Source: Vanessa cardui
Lineage: Eukaryota > Arthropoda > Insecta > Lepidoptera > Nymphalidae
Direction of reading: 5' to 3'
NCBI RefSeq assembly: GCF_905220365.1
Contig: NC_061140.1
Location: forward strand, 6,946,501-7,010,500
Length of the DNA stretch: 64,000 nucleotides
Shown piece by piece: positions 56,401-64,000 of this stretch. How positions within the stretch are numbered: the first letter of the stretch is position 1; each line of letters begins with the position of its first letter. The notes beneath the pieces were generated by a model. That model worked only from the letters and a program-made list of their open reading frames with translations, searched no databases and was not told where the DNA came from. Both the position numbers and the translations under genes were made by a program.

Positions 56401-58390
56401 ATAGATTAAATATTATTTTTGTATATTGAATCAAATTCAAATATAGAAGGCATGATATCGTTACCGTATGAAACTAATGTTACTATAAAACATAATACAT
56501 TATACTTAACATTCTAACTTAATTATTTCGAAAAATTACACAAAATAGCAAGTCTCCAAGTAGAAATTTATATCTATAAATAATCTCGTTTGATTAGCAG
56601 TAAGTAAACATCGTGAGGAAACCGGCCTGTCGGATGAAATTCTAAAACCTTTCTATTAATAGTTAAGGAGGACATCGCCTGGCAGTTGGATTAACCGTTA
56701 GTTATCCAAGAGAAACGCGGTTAAGAATTTAATAAATATAAAAAAAAATCTAAGTAGGCCAGCTGTGTAGGACTAATTTATTAAAATTATTCCATGCCGG
56801 TTATAACAGGAAAATCTTCAAATTAACTACCATATATAGTATTGTATGTTATGTAGCAGTAATTGTACGATGTTTTAAGTAAAGTAGTTCACAGCTATGA
56901 TTTAATATCAAACAAATAATAAAAACATTAATGACATAATTATTCCTCCATGTATAATCTTGTCAGCCTCATTATATATCATAATTATTATCATTTACGA
57001 GACGATATGTTGGAATAAATCGTGTGTATTTGATAAATTACTTTAATGATTCATATTCTATGTGTATTTTAATCAATAAAGACAAGCAAATACTTATTTT
57101 ATTAAACACTAGATGTGCCTGTGACTTCGCACGCGTTCGAATTTCACAAAAAAGTTATTGTATAGTTCGCAAATTTTACTATAACTTATTAATTATATAT
57201 TATACAAATGTTGTGATATAACGTCGTTGGTGACGGCAGATGGATGGTAAGCGCGAGTCCTGCGCGCGGTATTGTACAGTATTTGGACATTGCAGCGTGA
57301 CTTTAATATTATTTAATGTATTCTAAACTAAAAGAAGCCTAAGTCCTTCTTATTATATCAGCTGTTTGCCAATGAAAGTCCCATCAAAATCGGTCCAGTA
57401 GTACCAGAGATTAGTCGGAACAAACAGACAGACAAAAATTGTAAAATATATTATTTTGGTATACATACATATGCATTTAGTAAAATCTGTTCTTTTAATA
57501 TTACAAACAGACACTCAAATTTTATAATATGTATAGATTTTATTCGTTATTCAGAATCGGCATTAATATTTAAACTAAATTTCGATATTTATTTCGATAC
57601 CTATTACAATAGTGTGTAAACAAAATCGAATCTAACACACGTTCCAAGCTTTAACATATCGCTTCCATAAACTATAACAACGACTTAATTCATAAACGTG
57701 TGACGTCTCCGTGTTATAACTCGTGTGAGTCACTTACTTGTTATTGTTAGGTATTCGCGGTATTTCGCACGACGATCGCGGACGGTTCGTCGGATTCATT
57801 CCCAGCGTCGCTAGCACGTCGAGAGGAATGTTGCTAGCTGAAAAAAAAAAATTACAAAATATTTAAATAAAAAAAAAAACAAATTTAAATACCATTGAAA
57901 CAAAACGAAATATGAGATCAATTGTATCATTTCAATGCCAAATTAGATTATAAAAATTTTTAAGTGATTTTTTATGAATTTTATTCACCATTCTATACAA
58001 AAAAAAAAACAAATAAGTACCTATTTTTCAAGTTAAGTTAAGTAGAAAAAATAAATCATAAGAAATTTCTCCAATCCAAATATTTCCAAATCGAAAGATT
58101 AAAAAAAAAAAAAACAAAACATAATACTTATTCGTATAGAATAAAATAAAATGTAATTATTCGATGTGTTACAGGAAAACCTTCCCATCGTCAATTGAGT
58201 ACTGACCATCGAAGTCAACAGAGTTACGTTACCTCGCCGATGATTCTGGTGAGGGTGTAAGTGTGGGTGTCCGTGGGAATGCAGTGGGTGGTGCGGTGAG
58301 AGCGGCTGCGTCGTCACTTGCTGCTCGCCGCAGGACTGGTGTAACGCTGAGTCCGAGTTCGTCCGTCGCCAATTGCTGTCCGGTGGTGGA
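44295..58390 (-). CDS. Crtc: CREB-regulated transcription coactivator (CRTC/TORC), partial, ten exons
   Basis: Ten minus-strand exons: 58233-58390, 57738-57837, 55822-55984, 54044-54160, 53019-53066 (tentative), 51160-51267, 50473-50568, 46554-46649, 45610-45826, 44295-44458. All phases agree, and they join to 421 residues plus stop. CRTCs shuttle from cytoplasm to nucleus and bind the bZIP domain of CREB to raise transcription. SIK/AMPK-family kinases retain them through 14-3-3 and calcineurin releases them. Diagnostic motifs: WRRTNSDSALHQS (the SIK/14-3-3 site), RPRSSCEIPRIP, GGSLPDLTSVHFP, the Ser/Pro-rich middle (SPTGSVSPATGGLSP), FEQITM, SIPDIILTG, and the acidic C-terminus ending EHEFRLDRLDGL. 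The N-terminal CREB-binding coiled-coil exons were not found up to 64,000 and should lie further upstream. The identification rests on several motifs I know from the animal family. Confidence 0.95.
44541..44935 (-). repeat. direct repeat copy 1 containing a dispersed element (Crtc intron)
   Basis: This copy starts ACATTGGATACAGTAGATTTC and ends ATCGAATCGGAAATAGTAAC. It matches 45159-45560 along its length with many substitutions, and is mostly the antisense dispersed element also present at 1715. The match extends past the element into CTGCGTCGTCG...AATCGGAAATAGTAAC, so either the element is longer than at 1715 or a segment was duplicated. Confidence 0.8.
44938..45076. mobile_element. foldback/MITE-like element with 32-bp inverted repeats
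   Basis: The left arm TTTAAATAAAACTAATTATA, continuing ACGGATGAATCG (44938-44969), is matched exactly in reverse complement at 45045-45076. The 75-bp core contains GGGCAGACTCTGCCCGTGACC and a GTGCTCGAAACGTCGGGATG stretch. It sits exactly at the 3' edge of direct repeat copy 1. Confidence 0.85.
45159..45560 (-). repeat. direct repeat copy 2 (Crtc intron)
   Basis: Second copy of the 44541-44935 repeat. It retains CAGTAGCAAGCTCGAGACCC near its end, which copy 1 has lost. It ends about 50 bp from the splice donor of the SIPDIILTG exon. Confidence 0.8.
45610..45826 (-). CDS. Crtc: Crtc exon with SIPDIILTG
   Basis: Acceptor TTTCAATGTAG, donor ACG G|GTACGC, phase 0 in, phase 1 out. It encodes PYSKMSCGVPQSSHGLSGHG, a GHGGHGGHGGHGG run made by a 9-bp DNA repeat, a Pro/Ala-rich linker and TPTSIPDIILTG, which matches the conserved GIPNIILTVTG box just ahead of the transactivation domain. 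Confidence 0.93.
45868..46171 (+). mobile_element. tRNA-derived SINE with 9-bp target-site duplication (Crtc intron)
   Basis: Full-length copy starting GCTGAGATGGCCCAGTGGTT with B box GGTTCAAACCC. The 9-bp sequence ACACTAATA flanks it at 45859-45867 and 46172-46180, which shows retroposition and fixes both ends. It lies 41 bp from the start of the SIPDIILTG exon, antisense to Crtc. Confidence 0.93.
46225..46358. mobile_element. MITE-like inverted-repeat element (Crtc intron)
   Basis: The arm TAAAAACGGGATATTTA near 46228-46244 is matched by TAAATATCCCGTTTTTA near 46339-46355, with imperfect pairing extending some 35-40 bp inward (T-rich versus A-rich). No coding capacity. Confidence 0.75.
46554..46649 (-). 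CDS. Crtc: Crtc exon, LDPPTSSYSTTY segment
   Basis: Acceptor TTTTGTCAG, donor CAG|GTATAT, phase 0, 32 codons, starting LDPPTSSYSTTYINHSSPHS. Ser/Thr make up about half of the residues. Confidence 0.85.
47730..47845. other. GC-rich open patch inside a Crtc intron
   Basis: A sharply GC-rich island of about 100 bp in AT-rich intron. The plus frame reads IIRDLYVRGPARLHETLHQL and the minus frame reads DWAQLVQSLVESGWTAHVQV; both are open. Codon third positions in the plus frame are G/C-rich, as in coding sequence. No recognisable family and no convincing splice sites. It may be a transposon-derived fragment or an unrecognised exon. Confidence 0.3.
49650..49888. mobile_element. possible MITE with about 20-bp terminal inverted repeats
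   Basis: The left end AGTTTTACGTGACAACGACTT (about 49653-49673) is matched in reverse complement by AAGACGTTGTCACGTCAAAAAC (about 49863-49884) with a few mismatches. The interior has CGGGCTAACCATGCCCGAGTGG and AGCGCATAACGTGAGCGGAG, resembling a dispersed lepidopteran repeat. Flanking 49,455-49,490 holds a GGGAACTAAGATGTTATGT fragment of the 1715-type element. Confidence 0.5.
50473..50568 (-). CDS. Crtc: Crtc exon, LHQVLLQPFEQITM segment
   Basis: Acceptor TGTATTTCAG, donor ATG|GTAAGT, phase 0, 32 codons. It starts MVHSPGSPVESPQTDYNN and ends LLQPFEQITM, corresponding to the LSHQLEQFNMMEN segment of vertebrate CRTC1. Confidence 0.88.
50590..50770 (+). repeat. LINE/SINE 3'-tail fragment (Crtc intron)
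   Basis: TTACCCGTAGCTTTGCTCGCG, then AAATTTCATAAAATTCGGTTCAGCGGTTTGG and CGTGAGAGACCGACAGACAGA, the wording of a common lepidopteran repeat tail. No intact frame. Confidence 0.55.
51160..51267 (-). CDS. Crtc: Crtc exon, Ser-rich segment (NMSPLDHSWITSS)
   Basis: Acceptor GGTTACAG, donor ACA|GTGAGT, phase 0 both ends, 36 codons. It contains SYQSHCSPPSQYSSTSNINV, a Ser/Thr/Pro-rich linker as expected in this part of CRTCs. Confidence 0.85.
51268..53018 (-). other. Crtc: Crtc intron, 1.75 kb
   Basis: AT-rich intronic sequence between the NMSPLDHSW exon and the tentative micro-exon; no gene or recognisable repeat is seen. Confidence 0.55.
53019..53066 (-). CDS. Crtc: candidate Crtc micro-exon (48 nt)
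   Basis: Acceptor TTTATTTATTTCAG is strong; donor AAG|GTTCGT is weak. The 16 codons NHLSVPNTNNYLHHNK are open and in phase 0 at both ends, so they fit between the flanking exons and could be skipped without frameshift. This may be an alternatively spliced exon or a chance open segment. Confidence 0.5.
54044..54160 (-). CDS. Crtc: Crtc exon, Ser/Pro/Gly-rich segment
   Basis: Acceptor TGCCCACAG, donor CAG|GTACAC, phase 0 both ends. It encodes SPTGSVSPATGGLSPASGSP and continues to HDQPLYDAQ, comparable with the SPTSPVSNQGFSPGSSP stretch of CRTC1. Confidence 0.88.
54702..54709. promoter_or_regulatory. CRE palindrome TGACGTCA within a Crtc intron
   Basis: A perfect CRE octamer next to a GC-rich patch (54,715-54,790) and about 230 bases upstream, on the Crtc strand, of a TATA-like CTATATTTATAG near 54,470-54,480. 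Together these could form an internal promoter in the intron before the SPTGSVSP exon. This is inference from motifs only. Confidence 0.3.
54957..55172 (+). repeat. dispersed repeat (ACTAGCGATCCGCCCC type)
   Basis: Starts ACTAGCGATCCGCCCCCGCTTCGCACGG and continues through AAAAACCGCATCAAAATCTGTGGTGTA and GCGACTTTGTATTATATTATG. A second, better-preserved copy with the same landmarks is at 62233-62450. Confidence 0.75.
55822..55984 (-). CDS. Crtc: Crtc exon, GGSLPDLTSVHFP segment
   Basis: GC-rich exon with acceptor GCCCGCAG and donor TAC|GTGAGT. It starts VYES, followed by a Gly/Ala run absent from vertebrate CRTCs, then PGGSLPDLTSVHFPPPHYL, which matches the highly conserved GGSLPDLTNIHFPSP block of the family. 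Phase 2 in, phase 0 out. Confidence 0.95.
56082..56340 (+). repeat. dispersed repeat (GAGAAGAACCGGCG...AAACTCAG type), Crtc intron
   Basis: ATTCAAATTCAATTAGCTTTATTCAATATAG, then TTATTGATGGTGATG and CTGAGAAGAACCGGCGAAAGAAACTCAGCGGGT. The latter box is very common in lepidopteran non-coding DNA and reappears on the other strand near 59,515-59,555. Confidence 0.7.
57105..57450 (+). repeat. degenerate LINE/SINE-type repeat, Crtc intron
   Basis: Begins ACTAGATGTGCCTGTGACTTCGCACGCG and ends with ATCAAAATCGGTCCAGTAGTACCAGAGATTAG plus AACAAACAGACAGAC, a layout shared with other repeat tails in this window but of a different subfamily. Confidence 0.55.
57738..57837 (-). CDS. Crtc: Crtc exon, RPRSSCEIPRIP segment
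   Basis: Acceptor is a T-run then CAG; donor AA|GTAAGTG. It encodes SNIPLDVLATLGMNPTNRPR and continues SSCEIPRIPNNN, aligning with the RPKSCEVPGI region of vertebrate CRTC1. Phase 1 in, phase 2 out, matching both neighbours. Confidence 0.92.
58233..58390 (-). CDS. Crtc: Crtc exon with the SIK/14-3-3 site
   Basis: Acceptor TTGTTCTAG at 58391, donor CGA G|GTAACG. The encoded segment starts PPPDSNWRRTNSDSALHQS, the conserved kinase site whose phosphorylated Ser binds 14-3-3 (Ser171 in mammalian CRTC2). A His-rich tail follows (HHPLHSHGHPHLHPHQNHRR), unlike mammalian CRTCs. Phase 2 in, phase 1 out. A SINE sits about 60 bp from its acceptor. Confidence 0.95.
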
Positions 58391-58451
58391 CTAGAACAAA
58401 CACGTTGAATTTATTAATAGTCAGAAGAAAAGAAAACCTATAGAAACATTT

Positions 58452-58741
58452 GAGCTGAGATGGCCCAGTGGTTATAACGCGTGCATCTTAACCGATGATT
58501 GCGGGTTCAAACCCAGGCAAGCACCGCTGTTTCATGTGCTTAATTTGTCTTTATAATTAATCTTGTGCTCAGCGGTGAAGGAAAACATCGTGAGTAAACC
58601 TGCATGTGACAAATTTCATAGAAATTCTTTGGAACAGTTCGCATTGGAACAGCGTGGTGGAATATGTTTCAAACCCTCTAATGGAAGAGGAGGCCTTATC
58701 TCAGCAGTGGGAAATTTACAGGCTGTTACTTTACTTTACTT
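58452..58741 (+). mobile_element. tRNA-derived SINE with 13-bp target-site duplication
   Basis: AGCTGAGATGGCCCAGTGG head, GGTTCAAACCC B box and GCTGTTACTTTACTTTAC tail. The 13-bp TATAGAAACATTT flanks it exactly at 58439-58451 and 58742-58754. It carries small deletions in the body compared with the 45868 copy. It lies antisense to Crtc, about 60 bp upstream of the acceptor of the SIK-site exon, close to the branch-point zone. Confidence 0.93.
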
Positions 58742-59389
58742 TATAGAAACATTTAATTAATTGAAAAAAAAAAATGACTATTTTTCTTACATATTCTCTC
58801 TTGTTTGTATTCAAATCTAGGGGACTTATGAGCGAGCCACTGGACTAACGAGTCATACAAGATACAGATAAACATTTGTATGAGCCAAGTATGTAAAATA
58901 TTGTTCTAAAACAAGATAAATAAATACTATTTAATCTATTTATTAATATCATTTTTAATGAGATGATATAAAATTAGTATTTATAATTATTTATATTGCC
59001 CACTGTTTGCGCATTGACGAACAATGTATTTCACGAAAAACCGCTGCATATGTATGGAAGATTTATTAATATGCAATTACTAATACATTTAACGAGAATA
59101 AATTGACACCGTTTGATTATATAAATCTATGACTCATTGCGTTTAAGTATCACAAATTCATAAAAAAATATATAAATAAGTAATTCGCTATGCCAAAGCC
59201 ATACTAAACGTTAATCTCTTATTATATATTAATGTATATATAGAACTTAAATCTAATTGAGAAATCGTTTCATCGGAAAGATCTGTATTATTTAAATCTA
59301 ATATTGACAAATGAAATTGGTTAAAAGCAAAGTTTTCATTGCTATAACAGTGAGTTTCTGAATGAATTTTGATAAATTTCAAACAGACC

Positions 59390-59680
59390 ACAAGAGATAT
59401 TACATAGCTCGAGTGCGTGAACAAACACAGGTGCACTCTCTGCACTCAAGTTTGGACGGAAATCCGAAAGGACAAACGGCTTAACGTGTTTTGCAATGTG
59501 AAAAAGAGTAACTACTGAGTTTCTTGCCGGTTCTTCTCGGTAGAATCTACTTTCCGAACCGATGATAGCTTCACTTAATTGTAAAATGACGATTCCAAAG
59601 TGCTTGTATTGTTTTGATATTTTGTGAAGCTCATAAATCGAATGGATTAAACTAAGATATTTAAATAAAAAAAAATCCTT
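59390..59680 (-). repeat. dispersed repeat fragments (AGAAGAACCGGCAAGAAACTCAG type)
   Basis: The minus strand carries GTAGATTCTACCGAGAAGAACCGGCAAGAAACTCAGTAGT at about 59515-59552, related to the 56082 repeat, next to GAGTGCAGAGAGTGCACCTGTG at about 59427-59448, which looks like another dispersed-repeat box. Confidence 0.6.
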
Positions 59681-60426
59681 GACATTTTTTTTATTAGGTG
59701 TGACAAATACCAAATAGAACTTTACCACTATTTCGTTTCCTAGGTGTGCATTAACAATCGTGCTAAATAATTATACATATATTGTTACTTAGCATTAATC
59801 CTTTTTCGAAGTCGACTATGAACGAATTTTCATAAACGGTCTATACAATGTCAAACCAAATTTCCTGCCATTTCAATTTGGACACATAACAATAAAAGCA
59901 TTAATTATGAATGAGGTTACCAAGAACGGTTCACGTAATAAGACATGAATTAAAATGTACGATGTGTCATTCGTAAAGATAACATTGTACAGGACTATTT
60001 AAATCGGCAGTTTAACTTTATTAATTTATTACATAGAAACATAAAAGACGAAAATTGTAGTTTCGATTTTAATGTTTCATACTTTAAAATAAAACTACTT
60101 TGAGAGCGATGAGAATATTTCAAGTTAAAATTTAAATGCTGCGTTTCCGTCGCGAAAATATTCCACTTGTATAACGAGTAACGCGAGAGTACAGAGTTTG
60201 CTTTTATTTTTAAAACGTAACTAGCTATAAAAAGGGTTTGATCCATTACATCCTTAAAAAACGAGCTTTAAAAATATACATATTCACATATACTAGATAC
60301 GGTAACAAGCGATCGATTTGCACGTCAGTCACGATTCACGTAATTTTTTCACGTTTTTATAAAATATCTTATAACTACTGATTACAATATCATAGCATAA
60401 AAAGAAATGTTATCTTCTATAATTAT

Positions 60427-60465
60427 AACTTCCCAAAATTGCATTGCATGCAATTTTGGGAAGTT
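60427..60465. repeat. perfect 18-bp hairpin with 3-nt loop
   Basis: AACTTCCCAAAATTGCAT (60427-60444) and its exact reverse complement (60448-60465) are separated only by TGC. There is no simple-sequence bias that would explain the pairing. Confidence 0.85.
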
Positions 60466-62232
60466 CATACCTATTGAGGACCCAGTGACTTGTTAAATTT
60501 GGATATACGTATATTGTGTGTTTGTGTGTCCAAATCCATTATATTCCATAACGTATAGCCTTTTCCAATGGAAATAGGTATAAAGTTAAACAAATTATAT
60601 CTACGTACTTCATGCGTTTTGCTAATAACTTAGCTACATAATGCACTACTAAGAGTTATGATTAATATATATTTGTTTTTAACACAACACTTTTACACTT
60701 AAGTAATTATTTCTACTTCAATTTTACTTCCAAAATTCCGATAGTAATTTCGTCGACGTTTAGAACGCCTCCATAGTAAATATCAAATATTAATCAAGCT
60801 CGACCAATGATATCGCACAATTTGCTGTCAAATAGTGTTTATTTAGCTTTTCTCCGCTTATGGTTTGAATAGAGTATACTTTAATATTCAATATCTGGTG
60901 TAATCCCAGCAAATCTGGATCCTGGTTATTATACTATATAGTAAACGATTAATTAGGTTTGCTTTAAAATTGGATTTTGAGTTATTCCTTTTCAATATTC
61001 ATCATGAGTGTATTATTATATGGCAATGACATTAAAAGTTTGAAGTAGGAAGTTGATATTTAATTCGTTGTTTATTTTTACATTGAATTGTAAATTAAAC
61101 GATTCCGTTAAATTATGTAAAATTTAAAATACGTTTAATTTTAACTTGTTACTGTTTTTATATCACAGTATTAAATCATGCATATCTGATAGACGTTTGT
61201 TAGTTCCTTTGTTTGGTAGTACGTTGGCAATGTAAAGAAACAAGCCTTAAACGAAGCCATGGCCCATTTGGCAGTCAAGACAGACTGCCTTTTATTACTA
61301 GCAACACTTTACTAAAGTTTGAAAAAAAAAGAGAAATTAACACTTTTTTATTGTTTAATTTTATCTCCATACAACACATATAAAATATACGAAAAACATA
61401 TATGTACGCTGTTCATGCTTTTAGTTTATCAATCTTTTTTTTCAGAGAGCGTCACATGAAATGCTAAAAATCTTTCTTAATCTTTTTGTTCTATGTACCT
61501 TTTAAATGTTATAATTGATATTGAGTATGACTTTTTGACATTTAGCGATCGTGTTCGGTGGTGAGTAGTGAGATTTTTCTAACTGAATCATATTTGGAGG
61601 AAAACTAAGTATAACTGTAACACCTGTAGAAGAATAATATTGGCGGAGGTGGTTTATCGCTTTATTTATATCACATTCGTCACACTAGCGCTGGGTCTAT
61701 TCGTAGATCATCTTATACTACATAAGATAAACCAATCGATCACAGAAATTTTGATTCAAAACAGTACAAAACGTATTTTTGTTTAACTAGGTAATATAAA
61801 AACAGCCAAAAAAGATATTTCGCGGGAAACTCAGGTGGAACGAAGATGATTTCGCTATATATCGTGTCTTAAGTAATAGACAGTGTAATTAATCAAAAAC
61901 GTTTGAAGATTATAAAATGACAAAAATTGAACTTAACATTTAAAATTAAGTATTAACTAAGCCAATGATAGAAAACAAATTTAAGTAATATTATATTAAC
62001 GTTTATATAATAGTAAGACAGATAAGATAGGGAAATTTCGGTAAGAAATAGCAGTTCTATTTCGTTACCATACGATTTCTAACTCCATGGGTTTGAGAGT
62101 TGGTCTTATTGCAAGAGCTTTAAAATACGGAATCCAGTATCGCATTCATGGCAATAACGAGAATATTCGCGATCTATGGAGACAAATCCTTTGTTGGTAA
62201 GCTGTTGCGCTTCAAATGATTTATCGCAATAC

Positions 62233-62450
62233 TAGCGACCAGCCCCGGCTTCGCACGGGTGCAATACTGATACTAAATATACTACAAAATTTGTGTATTA
62301 ACGACAACATATTAGAAACTTCTAAAATTATCCATGTATTATATCAAATAACTCGTATCTATTAAAAAAACCATATCAAAATCCGTTGCGTAGTTTTAAC
62401 GATTTAGCAATACATACGGATAACCGACTTTGTTTTATCCTATGCATTGA
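62233..62450 (+). repeat. dispersed repeat (ACTAGCGACCAGCCCC type)
   Basis: ACTAGCGACCAGCCCCGGCTTCGCACGGGTGC at the start, then AAAAACCATATCAAAATCCGTTGCGTAGTTTTA and ACCGACTTTGTTTTATCCTATG at the end. Same family as 54957-55172, with less decay in its GC-rich head. Confidence 0.75.
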
Positions 62451-64000
62451 TAATGAAGATTAAGAATTTCTGCATTCGGCATCGAGCGTAATAAATAGGA
62501 CGTAAGTATCATCTTGTAGAGTTAACGAAGTGAAAAAATAACATTAAAGATCTTATTATCAATTATCCGCGCGACTTTGCAATAAACCACACGACGATGC
62601 AATGTGGGTGCATATTATTCGTCATGGACGAAGACGAGGTTTTCTCACATACATATTACCAGGATACGCGAGTGTGGCTTAGGCATTAACAAAATTATTT
62701 TGTATTGTTCTTTCCTAATATATGATGTTCCTTAATTTTTGGGCTCACAAACGCCTTCTTTCGATTGAAACTTAATAATCGATACATTTCCAAAAGATTT
62801 TGTTTAGTGTATTTTATTATCTAATTCACTATATGAGGTGAATCAATTCTATATTAGTACAAAAATTTCAACTTTTTTATTTCTTTTAAATTTTTTTAGT
62901 TACAGGTGATTCAAGAAAATAGGCTTTACTAAACGAACAAGTTTTCTTCTTTGGATGTACGCTACACAAAAGAGCGCGGGAAAAGACAAAAAAAGTTTAT
63001 ATTCAATTTTTTATCAAAATCTTCATTTTAAATCTTGTAATGTGTAATTTGCAAATTTTAATGCTTTTTGGAATCGACAACCAAATGAAAAAAGGAGGTC
63101 GTTCGGCACGATATTGACCATAACACGATATTGTCTTATTTTGTGAATTTTGAGCATTCACATTTTTAAACAAAATAAATACGCTCATTGGTCACTTATA
63201 GCGCCATCAGTTGTCATCTACCAATCACCACACAGATATAAGACAATTAGTTAATCTGACTTTGATTACAGTTTCAAAACTGAAGGGATATTTGCATGGA
63301 TTGTTACGTTTTAGACGCGATATCTTACATAAAATAATCTAAATCAAAAACAAAATTTGCTATCTTTTAACACCATACACGAGGATGAGTTAGCAAGTAT
63401 AATATAAAGATTATGTACAATAGAATTGCCACTATTATCTACAATTAAATCCAAACTATTATTTGGCGGGAATTTTAAACATATGACGATAAGATATTTA
63501 ATTTAATTGCTTTACGACTGCAACTATTAGAGTGCAAGTTTCAGTCTTAAATTCATTTTCATTTTCAAATTTCACTTTTTTTTTTAATTTTGTATTGTAT
63601 TTATGGTATATTAGAGCTGTCTAATATAAACAATGTCATAAGGCATTGGGTCTTACAAAATGACTTATCAATAAATAGGTCTTTAATAATGTTTACTGGC
63701 TATATAGTTTTTTGTTCTTTGTCGTTTGTTTGTAAAACGAGTTTACTTGTATTCTAGAATAGTCTCGAATAAGTCGACAATAAAATCCCTTGACATCGTT
63801 ACATTTTGTTTGCTTTTCCACATTAATCTATCATGGTATACTTTTAATTTCTTATGTGTTGACAACGAAACAATCGACATACAGATAAATCCAAAAGGGT
63901 TTTTGCTACGTCGCTTTAAGTATAAGCAGAACATATGAAGCTCTATGAAGTAATTATGCATCTGAGAGAGTAAGCATAATAAATTGTAAAATTGAATATG

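Larger units (their letters stand above)
58755..64000. other. probable upstream Crtc intron, no exon found
   Basis: AT-rich sequence with repeats near 59,390-59,680 and 62,233-62,450 and a hairpin at 60,427-60,465. I looked on the minus strand for the CRTC N-terminal block (KFSEKIALHNQKQAEET-like) and for the exon preceding PPPDSNWRR, and saw neither. Short frames such as 72 codons at 63743-63961 show no motif. The rest of the gene probably lies beyond the window. Confidence 0.55.

Noticed and set aside
58755..64000. Search for the CRTC N-terminal CREB-binding exon
   Set aside because: No minus-strand segment with the expected KFSEKIALHNQKQ-like helix was found; I did not force a weak match.

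Overview
This is an AT-rich animal nuclear window, almost certainly from a butterfly or moth (Lepidoptera). Evidence: genes are split by GT-AG introns; several repeat families look lepidopteran (a tRNA-derived SINE beginning GCTGAGATGGCCCAGTGG, the GGTGGACGAGC...ACCTGATGGTAAGTGG element, the GAGAAGAACCGGC...AAACTCAG element); and there is a transcription-coactivator gene of insect type. No bacterial-style operons, rRNA, true tRNA genes or CRISPR arrays are seen. Family names come from recognising motifs by eye; no database search was possible.

Layout. 1-13,020: gene-poor, with repeat fragments only. 13,031-14,930 (-): a 5'-truncated non-LTR retrotransposon with an open reverse-transcriptase frame. 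14,935-20,215: gene-poor, with a 115-bp tandem duplication and one orphan protein-like frame. 20,238-31,348 (+): a giant three-exon gene whose 3,378-residue product is mostly a 29-residue DNL(K/R)PEG repeat; in its centre the repeat is organised into 11 nearly identical 87-residue (261-bp) higher-order units. 32,741-35,404 (-): a four-exon gene, convergent with the giant gene, for a secreted, acidic protein of about 606 residues studded with dibasic sites. 37,726-38,280 (-): a possible very small gene whose start codon is split by an intron. 44,295-58,390 (-): ten exons of the CREB-regulated transcription coactivator gene (Crtc/TORC), from the SIK-phosphorylation segment to the C-terminal transactivation domain. 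The N-terminal CREB-binding exons were not found and probably lie beyond 64,000. Crtc introns and its 3' flank are loaded with SINEs, foldback/MITE-like elements, LINE tails and an internal duplication.

The joins inside the giant and Crtc genes are supported by intron phases that agree at every junction, and the summed coding lengths of the three main genes are divisible by three. In the secreted gene one acceptor is uncertain. The least familiar content is the giant repeat protein, which I cannot assign to a named family; the secreted dibasic protein and the split-start small gene are the next most unusual. No functional link between neighbouring genes is evident.
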